32,488 bases of DNA from Gammaproteobacteria bacterium (GTDB lineage Bacteria; Pseudomonadota; Gammaproteobacteria; Steroidobacterales; Steroidobacteraceae), in contig VGVB01000034.1 of assembly GCA_016882265.1 (NCBI GenBank), forward strand, positions 1 through 32,488, read 5' to 3'. The notes below the pieces were generated by a model that was not told the DNA's origin, did not search any database, and saw nothing but the letters and a program-made list of their open reading frames with translations. Positions 1 through 7,624 of the stretch are shown piece after piece. A program made the position numbers and the translations under genes. The first letter of the stretch is position 1; the number at the start of each line of letters is the position of its first letter.

Positions 1-112
1 TGCCAGCACCTTCGCTGACCTCAAAACCACTGCGCGCAATCGGCTGTGCTCCATGCAACGCCGCCCGAGCCTGATCCGCGCCTTCTGGCAACAGGCTGAA
101 CTGCCATTGTGA
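1..112 (+). CDS. 3' end of a gene cut by the window edge, possibly IS630-type transposase
   Basis: A reading frame open from base 2 ends at TGA 110-112 and encodes a 36-residue basic tail. It includes TTARNRL, SMQRRPSLI and AFWQQAELPL. The run of basic residues followed by QRRP, an aliphatic stretch and a hydrophobic C-terminus is reminiscent of the extreme C-terminus of IS630-family transposases, but this rests on memory of the family and a very short fragment. The catalytic DDE residues would lie outside the window. The A/T-richer stretch after the stop (about 113-150) could hold an IS end, but no terminal inverted repeat can be confirmed with only one side visible. Confidence 0.35.
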   Translation, partial: ASTFADLKTTARNRLCSMQRRPSLIRAFWQQAELPL

Positions 113-182
113 AACTGTCAGGCATTTATGCAAGGCTCAATAAGATCGCACTGCACCGCGCTCGCCGGAGTCAGGGGTTGCA

Positions 183-818
183 ATGACCGCTCGCAGTGGC
201 AAGAAACTGTCCGTGCGCAAGGCGCCGACCCAGGCGCGCTCCCAGCAGATGGTGCGGGGGATACTCGAGGCGACGAAGCGCCTGCTGAAGCGCTCAACCA
301 GCGACAGCTCGGCGCGGCTGACGACCAACCACATCGCGCACGAGGCCGGCATCTCGGTCGGCTCGCTGTATCAGTACTTCCCCAACGTCGAGGCGATCCT
401 GCTCGCGCTGCACCAGTCCAACATGGATCGCGTGCAGGCGGTGCTCGACGCCTGGAACACGCCGGCGCACCTGGCCCTGCCGCGCTGGGAATTCCTCGAG
501 CGCCTGAATGCGGCGATCCTGCACGCGGAAGCGGAGTCCGAGGTGGTGTTCGCGCTGCACCGCGCCATGAAGACCGACCCGGCGCTCGCCGCGGCGGATC
601 GCCGGCACGCGGAGGCGGTCGCGCAGAAGCTCGGCGCGTTCCTGAAACATCACGGCTCCACGTGGGCGCCGCGCAAACTGCAGCGCCTCGTGCTCTATGT
701 CTACTACGTCAATTTCGGCACGTGGCTGTATCGTGACCACGTCCGACCCGGCAAGAAGGAATCCCAGGACTGGGAAGTGGCGACGATCCGGTCGCTGTAC
801 GAGAGGTGCTTCGAGTGA
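183..818 (+). CDS. TetR/AcrR-family transcriptional regulator
   Basis: 211-residue protein of usual TetR length. The N-terminal DNA-binding domain (about residues 17-65) includes TRLLKR-like helix 1 and the helix-turn-helix ending in GISVGSLYQYFPNVEAIL, where the SLYQYF signature is typical of TetR proteins. The C-terminal two-thirds is an all-helical ligand-binding domain that does not reveal the effector. The start follows an AGGGG ribosome site at about 171-176. Its stop overlaps the GTG start of the next gene (GTGA, 815-818), so the two are almost certainly co-transcribed. It probably controls its own operon, repressing the exported hydrolase until a ligand binds; this role is inferred from family and position. 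Confidence 0.93.
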   Translation: MTARSGKKLSVRKAPTQARSQQMVRGILEATKRLLKRSTSDSSARLTTNHIAHEAGISVGSLYQYFPNVEAILLALHQSNMDRVQAVLDAWNTPAHLALPRWEFLERLNAAILHAEAESEVVFALHRAMKTDPALAAADRRHAEAVAQKLGAFLKHHGSTWAPRKLQRLVLYVYYVNFGTWLYRDHVRPGKKESQDWEVATIRSLYERCFE

Positions 819-3436
819 GCCCACGCCCATGCTGCCGGCGCGGTTCTCCGCGCTTCGCTTTACTGTGCCTCGCGCTGCTGGCGACGTTCCCTGCCGGTGC
901 CAGCTCCGCGGCGTCCGCCGATACCGTCTTGCTGAACGGCCGGGTCTACGTGCCGCACACGGCGCAGCGTTGGGCCCAGGCACTGGCCATCCGTGACGGG
1001 CGGATCGTCGCCGTCGGCGACACCGCCGCGGTGCGGCGCGAGGCCGGCGGCCAGACCCGGATCGTGGACCTCGGCGGAGCGACCGTTCTCCCGGGCCTGC
1101 ACGACATGCACGTGCATCCGTTGTTCGGCGGTACGCTGTACGCGGGCGCCGACCCCGCCAGTTGCACGATCGAACAGGGATCGCGCGTTGACGCGCTGCT
1201 CGCCGCCCTGGCGCGCTGTGTGGCGCGCGTGCCGAAGGGGCAGTGGCTGACGGGCGGCCAGTGGGACGCCTCCGTGCTGGGCGACGCCCTGCACCACCGC
1301 ACGCTCGATGCGGTCTCTCCCGACCACCCGGTCATTCTGAACGATACCAGCGGTCACAGCGCCTGGGCGAACGCGCTGGCGCTGGAACTGGGCGGCGTCG
1401 ATCGGAGCACGCCCGACCCGAAGGACGGCATCATCGAGCGCGACGCCCGCGGCAACCCGACCGGCATTCTGCGCGAGCAGGCCATCGGGCTCGTACGCGG
1501 CCAGGTACCGCCACCGAACGACGAGGTACTGCGCGCGGCGCTCGAGTGGTCCCTGCGCAGGATGCTGTCCTACGGCATCACCTCCTTCGTGGAGGCGTCG
1601 AACGGATTCGTCGCCGGCTCCGGTCGCGAAGCCGGGCTGTACGCCCGTCTCGCGGACGCCGGCGTCCTGAAGCAGCGCGTCCAGTTGTGCCTGAACTGGC
1701 TCCCCGACAACTGGGCGCCTGGTGACGACACCGCTCGGGTCCTCGCCGATCGCGAGCACTACGAACGCGAACGCCTGCGCACGGACTGCGTCAAGATCTT
1801 CCTCGACGGCGTCCCGACCGACAGTCACACGGCGGCCATGCTCGAACCGTACGCCGGACGCGTGGCCGGGCGCGACGATCGCGCGAGCCGTTACGGGATG
1901 CTGCTGGTCGAACAGGACACCCTGAACCGCGCGGTGACCGATTTCGATCAACGCGGACTCACCGTCAAGTTCCACGCCGCCGGCGACGCCGCGGTACACG
2001 CCGCGCTCGATGCGATCGAGGCCGCCCGCCGCGCCAACGGCATGAGCGGCATCCGCCACAATCCGGGCCACTGCACGTTCATTGCGCACTCCGATCTGTC
2101 ACGCGCGGCTGCGCTGGGCGCCACCCTCGAGCTGTCGCCGTACCTGTGGTCACCGAGCCCGATCAACGACGACATCACCCACGCGATCGGCGAGCCGCGG
2201 ATCGGCCGCGCCTGGCCGTTCCGGGAAGCGCTGGACGCCGGCGCGCTGGTGGTCCCCGGCTCGGACTGGGCAGTGGTCCCGTCGGTGAACCCGTGGACCG
2301 CGATCGAAGCGCTGTTGACACGTGAGCGCCCGGGCGGCAGTCCGGACAGTTTCGGCAAACGTGAAGCGATCACGCTCGCCGAGGCCATTGACCTGTTCAC
2401 GATAAACTCAGCGCGTCAGCTCGGCAGGGAAGACCGCCTCGGCAGCCTGCGCCAGGGCTATCTCGCCGACCTCGTGGTGCTCGACCGCAATCCTTTCGAC
2501 GTGCCGCCGCGCGAGCTGCACACGATCGCCACCCGGATGACGATGATCGGCGGCGAGATCGTCTACCGGCAGGAAGACACCGTGCTGCGCTCGGCGAGCG
2601 GCCTCGAGGTCACGCTGTTCCGCGGCGAGTTCGCCAGCGTCAACTCGTTCATCGTCTCGAACGGCAGGTCGCAGGTCCTGATCGACGTACAGCGCAAGAC
2701 CGCCGAAGCGCGAAAACTGCTCGACGTCGTGCGGTCGAAGGGCCTGCCTCTCACCCACATCCTGATCACGCACGGCCACACCGACCACTTCACCGGCATG
2801 CCGGTATTCCGCGCGGCATATCCGGACGCCCAGATCGTGGTGGCGAACGAGGACATCAAGCGCGACATCAAGGCCTATGCCATCTACATGAACAGCGGCG
2901 GCGAGACCGGCGCCGAGCCGGCGCTGGAGCGGCCGTTGGTGCCACAGTCCGCGCAGAATCCGGCTGGCTTCGATTATGAGAGCAATATCCACGTGCTGGC
3001 TGGTAACCGGCTCGAACTCGACGGTGGCGGCACGCTCGAGCTGACCACGGACTACAAGCCGGCGGAGGCCGACCACATCGCGACCGTCTACATCCCCGAA
3101 CTCAATGCACTGTTCCTCTCCGACCTGGCCTACAACGGTGTCCACCTGTGGATGGGCGACGACATCAGCTGGCAGGACATTGCCAACTGGCAGGAGGAAT
3201 TGCGGAACATCAAGCAGCGTTACGCAGCGCGCTCGCCCACCGTATTCCCCGGGCACGGCGAGCCCGCGGATCTGGCGCTGCTCGACACGATCGACCGCTA
3301 CATCGACGACTACCGCAGCAGCGTACGCTCCTCAGGCTCGCGCGCGGCGGCGCAGGAGCAGATGACCCGTCTCTATCCGGGCTGGCGCGAGGCGGACTTC
3401 TTTCTGCGCTACAGCCTCGAGAATCACATGAAGTGA
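815..3436 (+). CDS. Exported fusion of an amidohydrolase (YtcJ-like) and a metallo-beta-lactamase-fold hydrolase
   Basis: About 873 residues. A basic N-terminus (RPCCRRGSPR) and hydrophobic core (FALLCLALLATFPAGA) form a signal peptide, so the product is probably periplasmic. Residues about 35-590 are an amidohydrolase-3 type TIM barrel: VLPGLHDMHVHP carries the metal-binding HxH near residue 99, and GSDWAV and NPWTAIEALL occur late in the domain. Residues about 595-850 are a metallo-beta-lactamase fold with THGHTDH (H653, H655, D657, H658), LFLSD near residue 770 and FPGHGE near residue 814. Both active sites look complete in one uninterrupted frame. GTG 815 is preferred because it gives a four-base overlap with the TetR stop and lies eight bases after GAGAGG; GTG 806 is possible. 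Substrate unknown; hydrolysis of amide or lactam bonds is plausible. Confidence 0.92.
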   Translation: MSPRPCCRRGSPRFALLCLALLATFPAGASSAASADTVLLNGRVYVPHTAQRWAQALAIRDGRIVAVGDTAAVRREAGGQTRIVDLGGATVLPGLHDMHVHPLFGGTLYAGADPASCTIEQGSRVDALLAALARCVARVPKGQWLTGGQWDASVLGDALHHRTLDAVSPDHPVILNDTSGHSAWANALALELGGVDRSTPDPKDGIIERDARGNPTGILREQAIGLVRGQVPPPNDEVLRAALEWSLRRMLSYGITSFVEASNGFVAGSGREAGLYARLADAGVLKQRVQLCLNWLPDNWAPGDDTARVLADREHYERERLRTDCVKIFLDGVPTDSHTAAMLEPYAGRVAGRDDRASRYGMLLVEQDTLNRAVTDFDQRGLTVKFHAAGDAAVHAALDAIEAARRANGMSGIRHNPGHCTFIAHSDLSRAAALGATLELSPYLWSPSPINDDITHAIGEPRIGRAWPFREALDAGALVVPGSDWAVVPSVNPWTAIEALLTRERPGGSPDSFGKREAITLAEAIDLFTINSARQLGREDRLGSLRQGYLADLVVLDRNPFDVPPRELHTIATRMTMIGGEIVYRQEDTVLRSASGLEVTLFRGEFASVNSFIVSNGRSQVLIDVQRKTAEARKLLDVVRSKGLPLTHILITHGHTDHFTGMPVFRAAYPDAQIVVANEDIKRDIKAYAIYMNSGGETGAEPALERPLVPQSAQNPAGFDYESNIHVLAGNRLELDGGGTLELTTDYKPAEADHIATVYIPELNALFLSDLAYNGVHLWMGDDISWQDIANWQEELRNIKQRYAARSPTVFPGHGEPADLALLDTIDRYIDDYRSSVRSSGSRAAAQEQMTRLYPGWREADFFLRYSLENHMK

Positions 3437-3459
3437 ACCGGGCGGTGCCGCAGGTCGTG

Positions 3460-3481
3460 GCCGCGCCGTCCGCGGCGCGGC
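3460..3481. terminator. Hairpin between convergent genes, probable bidirectional terminator
   Basis: A perfect 9-bp stem (GCCGCGCCG / CGGCGCGGC) with a TCCG tetraloop lies 24 bases after the stop of the rightward fusion hydrolase and 17 bases before the stop of the leftward LuxR gene. There is no T-tract on either side, so it would be an atypical intrinsic terminator. The convergent position supports the call. Confidence 0.55.
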
Positions 3482-3497
3482 GCGCGCCGATCCGCCG

Positions 3498-4604
3498 CTA
3501 CGGCAACGCCCGCGCCACGAGCTGGGTGCGACTCGAGACCTGCGCCTTGGCAAAGATCGAGCGCAGGTGGTTCTCGACCGTGCGCAGCGCGATGCCGAGG
3601 AGCCGGCCGATCTCCGGGTTGCTGTGGCCGGCGCAGACCAGACGCGCGACTTCGATTTCACGGCTGGTCAGACCCAGCCGCGCCAGTGCCGCCGCGAGGT
3701 CGCGCGCGCGGCCGCTGATTGACGTCGTGGCGATGTGCTGCCGCCCGCTCGCGGTGGCAACGGTCTCGACCTCGACGCGCACCGGCGCCGTACCGGCCCC
3801 GCGCACCAGCGAAAGCTGCAGCGGCGGCGTGCCCGGCTGCGGGCCGATCGACAGCAGGCACTGGCGCAGTTCACCGAGCAGCGAGCTGTATCCATCGGCC
3901 ACGCCCGGCGCGCCGGCCGCTCCGCCGAGGCCGAGGTCAGCCGTCGCGCTGCCGCCGGCGTGCAGCAGCATCAGATCTTGGTCGAAAACCAGATAGCCTG
4001 AGCCGGCCCGGGCGGTGCGTTCCAGCACGGCGCCCGTGACCGAGGCCGCCTCGCGCGCGGCGATCCCGGAGAGCATCGTGCCGATCACGGCGGCGAATTG
4101 CCGCAGCAGGCCGATGGCCGCGGCCCCGAATGGCCGGTCCGCCTGCGGGCGATGAAATCCGAGACAAAGAAACTGCCGGCCCAGCACCGAACGATAGGGC
4201 ACGAGGATGCCGAGCACATGGGCAATACTGCAGCGGCGCAGGAAGTGCCGGCCGTACTCGCCGTCACGCCAGGAACCGGCGGCCGGCAGCGTCGTCACGC
4301 AGGCCGAGGTCCCGTCCGCCTGGTTCCAGTTCAGCGCGAGGCTCGGCTCGATCAGCGGATCGATGCGGAAATAGCGCTCCGTGTACAGGTCGAGCGACCA
4401 CGGCCGCTCGCCCACGTAGCTGCGCCGGCCGACGGTTGCGCCCTGGCCGGGCCGGTCGGCGAATTCGACGAAGACCGAGCTCGAGGCCTCGACCGCCTCG
4501 GCGAGGGGACCCAGCACCCGGTCCGGCAGCTCGGCGAGGCTGGCACAGGAAGCCAGGCGGTCAATGAGCCGCAGCCGGTGCTCCGCCGACAAGGAACCCA
4601 CCAT
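3498..4604 (-). CDS. LuxR-family transcriptional regulator
   Basis: 368 residues. The C-terminal 60 residues form a LuxR helix-turn-helix: LTSREIEVARLVCAGHSNPEIGRLLGI... followed by RTVENHLRSIFAKA, with the conserved E, V-NH and K positions. The N-terminal 300 residues resemble a sensory module without a recognisable receiver or autoinducer-binding signature, and there is no phospho-acceptor context or LuxI nearby. ATG 4604 is preferred to the upstream in-frame GTG 4610 because AGGGGG sits five bases before it. It lies downstream of and in the same direction as the VOC gene, separated by 103 bases. It is the nearest candidate to bind the inverted repeat at 5313-5356 in front of the TonB receptor. 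Confidence 0.92.
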   Translation of the reverse strand: MVGSLSAEHRLRLIDRLASCASLAELPDRVLGPLAEAVEASSSVFVEFADRPGQGATVGRRSYVGERPWSLDLYTERYFRIDPLIEPSLALNWNQADGTSACVTTLPAAGSWRDGEYGRHFLRRCSIAHVLGILVPYRSVLGRQFLCLGFHRPQADRPFGAAAIGLLRQFAAVIGTMLSGIAAREAASVTGAVLERTARAGSGYLVFDQDLMLLHAGGSATADLGLGGAAGAPGVADGYSSLLGELRQCLLSIGPQPGTPPLQLSLVRGAGTAPVRVEVETVATASGRQHIATTSISGRARDLAAALARLGLTSREIEVARLVCAGHSNPEIGRLLGIALRTVENHLRSIFAKAQVSSRTQLVARALP

Positions 4605-4707
4605 AGCCACCCCCTGGCGGCTACCGGCAGATCACTCCGTGTCACTGCTTCGACGAGCCGCGGCCCAAGCCTAGCCGTGGCCGCCGCAGGAATCCAGCGG
4701 CCTGACC

Positions 4708-5253
4708 TCAGCCCGGCCGGCGAACCGGGTCGCGGCCGTCCCAGCCGACGCTCGCCTGATAGATCATGTTGAACAGCCCCTCGACCACCGGGGTCAGTTC
4801 GATGACCTCGATGAACCCGCCCAGAGTGTCGAAGGTGTCGAGATAGGCCGCCTTGCCGCCGACCCCGACGATGGCGTCCATCGCGAGCCCATAGCCGCGG
4901 GCCCGGTATTTCGCTACGACCTCGTCGTAGCGCGCAGGCTCCGCCGCGACCGCCCAGTGGTGGAACCCATGACCGCGGCGGGCGGCCACGTCGCGATAGA
5001 CGCTCGGCCGGTCGTCGTTCTGCTGGATCAGCTCGAACTGCGTGTGACCGGAACAGCCGAGCGCCAGCGTGATGTCGAGAGCCGCGGGCTTGCCCCAGCA
5101 CTCGAGCTTGACGAACGGGAAGTGCTCGATCAGGAACCAGGGCCCGATCCCCAGTTCCCGGGTCATCCGGGCCATGGATTCGTGGATGTCCTCGCAGGTG
5201 CAGGCGACCTGGACCACACCGTCGAGCGGCTGACCGAAGTTCCATACGGGCAT
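4708..5253 (-). CDS. VOC-superfamily protein (glyoxalase/epimerase-like)
   Basis: 181 residues, two beta-alpha-beta-beta-beta modules. The first module begins with VVQVACTCEDIHESM and includes LGIGPWFLIEHF; the second begins with HGFHHWAV and ends with GGFIEVIEL, a typical glyoxalase_4 / methylmalonyl-CoA epimerase-like layout with H and E metal-ligand candidates. ATG 5253 is chosen because CAGGAG lies nine bases upstream; a longer frame reaches 5313 but lacks such a site and would run through the inverted repeat. The gene is divergent from the TonB receptor and may form a transcription unit with the LuxR gene behind it. The reaction cannot be assigned from the sequence. Confidence 0.85.
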   Translation of the reverse strand: MPVWNFGQPLDGVVQVACTCEDIHESMARMTRELGIGPWFLIEHFPFVKLECWGKPAALDITLALGCSGHTQFELIQQNDDRPSVYRDVAARRGHGFHHWAVAAEPARYDEVVAKYRARGYGLAMDAIVGVGGKAAYLDTFDTLGGFIEVIELTPVVEGLFNMIYQASVGWDGRDPVRRPG

Positions 5254-5312
5254 GTGGCGGCACTCCTGTTGGCTGGCGTGGCAGAGCATCCGCCAGCACG
5301 GCGGCATCGGCA

Positions 5313-5356
5313 ATAGCGGGGACCACTCAGCGACCGTTCTGGGGGGTCTCCGCTAT
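5313..5356. promoter_or_regulatory. Inverted repeat in divergent promoter region, candidate operator
   Basis: Arms ATAGCGGGGACC (5313-5324) and GGTCTCCGCTAT (5345-5356) are complementary at 11 of 12 positions, separated by 20 bases. The centre-to-centre distance is about three helical turns. It occupies the 161-base gap between the leftward VOC gene and the rightward TonB receptor, 59 bases before the receptor start. This is a plausible site for a dimeric regulator such as the LuxR protein at 3498-4604. A transcript-level hairpin is the alternative. Confidence 0.5.
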
Positions 5357-5414
5357 GGGCAGGCCGGGCGCGGCCGGCCGAGAATGAGCCCTTCCCATCG
5401 CCGAGGATCCCCGC

Positions 5415-7613
5415 ATGAACCCGCCACGCGCAACGACTTCCCGGACCCTGACCGCGGCCATCGGTTTCGCGCTGGCGCTGCCCGCGCTGGCCCAGTCGCC
5501 CGCCGCCACGGACGGCAACCGGCTCGACGAAATCACCGTCACCGCCACGCGGCGCGAGCAGAACCTGCAGTCGGTCGGCATCGCCGTCTCGACCTTCAGC
5601 GGCGACGACCTGCGCGACCTCGGGGTCACCAGCAGCAACGAGCTGATGAACGTGACCCCGGGCCTGCGCCTGCAGGAGGGTGGCGGTGGCCCGATCATCG
5701 GCCTGCTGTCGATCCGCGGCGTGGCCCAGAACGATTTCGCCGGCCATATCGAGGCGCCGAACGCGCTGTATTTCGATGACGTCTATCAGCCAGGCATCTC
5801 CTCGAGCATCCAGCAGTTCTTCGATGTCGACCGGGTCGAAGTGCTGAAGGGGCCGCAGGGCACGCTGTTCGGGCGTAACGCAACCGGCGGCCTGATCCAT
5901 ATCATCACGCGCCGGCCGACCGACGAGTTCGAGGGCCACCTCAGCGTCGGCTACGGCAGCCATGAGCAGAAGCGCGCCACCGGCGTGCTCAGCGGCCCGC
6001 TCGGCGACGGTATCAGCGCGCGGCTGTCATTCCTGTGGAATCAGGCCGACGGCTACATCAGCAACTCGGCCGGCGAGGATCTGAACGAGGACGACACCAG
6101 CGCGGTGCGCCTGCAGCTTCGGCTCGCGCCGGGGGATGCGTTCGAGGCACTGCTGTCGGCGAGCACCTATCGTATCGACTCGATCAATACCGGCGGCGCC
6201 TACGCAACGGCCGGCGTTGCCGACGAGAACGGCCTCGGCGTGGCGCTGCCGCCGGGCTCGCCGACGATGTTCGGCTACGTGGATGCCGACGGCGACCCGT
6301 TCACCGGCGCCTTCGACTACCCGGGCTTCCTCGACCGGCAGCAGGACGACATCTCCGCGCGCCTGTCGTATCGCTTCGCCAACGGTATCACGCTGCGCTC
6401 GGTCACCAGCTTCTCACAGCTCGACTCGGTCTATGGCGAAGACAACGACCTGTCGCCGGTGCCGTTCACGGTGTTCCGGCAGAACGCCGAAGCCGATTAC
6501 TTCACGCAGGAGCTGCGCCTCGAGGGCGAGAGCGAGGAGACCCGCTGGACTGCCGGCGTCTTCTTCCTCGACATCGATGGCACCTACCTGCAGGGTTTCG
6601 ACATTCTGGCGCTCGGCACCACGCTGCAGGCCGACTACTCGCTGGACACGCGCTCCTGGTCGGCGTTCGTGCAGGCGGAACACGACCTGTTCGACGTGCT
6701 GACCGTCACCGGCGGTGTGCGCTACACCAGAGATGAGAAGGACTACGATTACACCCAGCACTGCACCGGCGGTTTCTGCTTCCTGTTCGTCGCGCCCGGC
6801 ACGCTGGCCGCGGCCGGCCATGTCACCGACAGCCACAGCGAGGGCGACTGGTCGGCCCGCCTGCAGCTCGACTGGAAGCCGAACCCGGACACGCTGCTGT
6901 ATGCGAGCGTCAACCGCGGTTACAAGGCCTTCAACTACAACGCCGGCTTCGCCGGCCTCGCACCGCTCGCCGGCGTGCGCTTCGACGGCGAGACGCTGCT
7001 GGCCTTCGAGGTCGGCAGCAAGGTCGACTTCTGGGACAACCGGGCGCGCCTGAACGCCGCCGCCTTCTACTACGACTACTCGGACTACCAGGCCTTCGAC
7101 CAGCGCGGCCTGAATTTCACGCTGTTCAACGCCGACGCGACGGTGTACGGCGCCGACTTCGAACTTTCGCTGCGCCCCGGGCGCGGGGTCACGCTCCAGC
7201 TCGGCACGGCCTTGCTGCACACCGAGGTCAAGGACGTGCCGATCGGCGCGAGCCGCCTCGAGCGCGAGGCCCCGCAGTCGCCGGCGGCAACGGTGATGGC
7301 CGCGGTGGCGAAGGACTTCGAGCTCGGCTTCGGCACGCTGTCCATCTCCGCCAACGGCGCCTGGACCAGCAGCAACTATTCGCAGCTCACCAATGCGCCG
7401 GTGACGAAGATCCGGGCGGACCGGGTCGTCAACGCCCGGGTCGGCTTCACCGATCCGGAGCGGCGTTGGGAGCTGGCCCTCGCTGTCCGCAACCTGTTCG
7501 ACCGGGAGCGGATCATCTATGCTTTCGACATCACCGGGCCGCCGCTCGGACTGATCGAGAACACACTGGCCCCGCCGCGCTGGATCACGTTCGAGGCCCG
7601 CGTCAACTTCTGA
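5415..7613 (+). CDS. TonB-dependent outer-membrane receptor
   Basis: 732 residues. Signal peptide with core AAIGFALALPALAQS, then a TonB box-like stretch DEITVTATRREQ, a plug domain (about residues 45-165) containing LLSIRGVAQNDF and VEVLKGPQGTLFGRNATGG, and a 22-strand barrel ending in WITFEARVNF with the aromatic C-terminal residue needed for barrel assembly. It binds a ligand at the cell surface and imports it into the periplasm using TonB energy. It resembles the CirA/FecA-like receptors numerous in heterotrophic proteobacteria, so the ligand need not be an iron complex. A GAGG ribosome site precedes the ATG. The stop overlaps a possible start of the next gene (TGATG), so the two probably share a transcript. 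Confidence 0.95.
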   Translation: MNPPRATTSRTLTAAIGFALALPALAQSPAATDGNRLDEITVTATRREQNLQSVGIAVSTFSGDDLRDLGVTSSNELMNVTPGLRLQEGGGGPIIGLLSIRGVAQNDFAGHIEAPNALYFDDVYQPGISSSIQQFFDVDRVEVLKGPQGTLFGRNATGGLIHIITRRPTDEFEGHLSVGYGSHEQKRATGVLSGPLGDGISARLSFLWNQADGYISNSAGEDLNEDDTSAVRLQLRLAPGDAFEALLSASTYRIDSINTGGAYATAGVADENGLGVALPPGSPTMFGYVDADGDPFTGAFDYPGFLDRQQDDISARLSYRFANGITLRSVTSFSQLDSVYGEDNDLSPVPFTVFRQNAEADYFTQELRLEGESEETRWTAGVFFLDIDGTYLQGFDILALGTTLQADYSLDTRSWSAFVQAEHDLFDVLTVTGGVRYTRDEKDYDYTQHCTGGFCFLFVAPGTLAAAGHVTDSHSEGDWSARLQLDWKPNPDTLLYASVNRGYKAFNYNAGFAGLAPLAGVRFDGETLLAFEVGSKVDFWDNRARLNAAAFYYDYSDYQAFDQRGLNFTLFNADATVYGADFELSLRPGRGVTLQLGTALLHTEVKDVPIGASRLEREAPQSPAATVMAAVAKDFELGFGTLSISANGAWTSSNYSQLTNAPVTKIRADRVVNARVGFTDPERRWELALAVRNLFDRERIIYAFDITGPPLGLIENTLAPPRWITFEARVNF

Positions 7614-7624
7614 TGGAAACCGCC

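Noticed and set aside
3498..4604. LuxR protein considered as a quorum-sensing receptor
   Set aside because: No autoinducer-binding signature could be recognised and no LuxI-type synthase is in the window.
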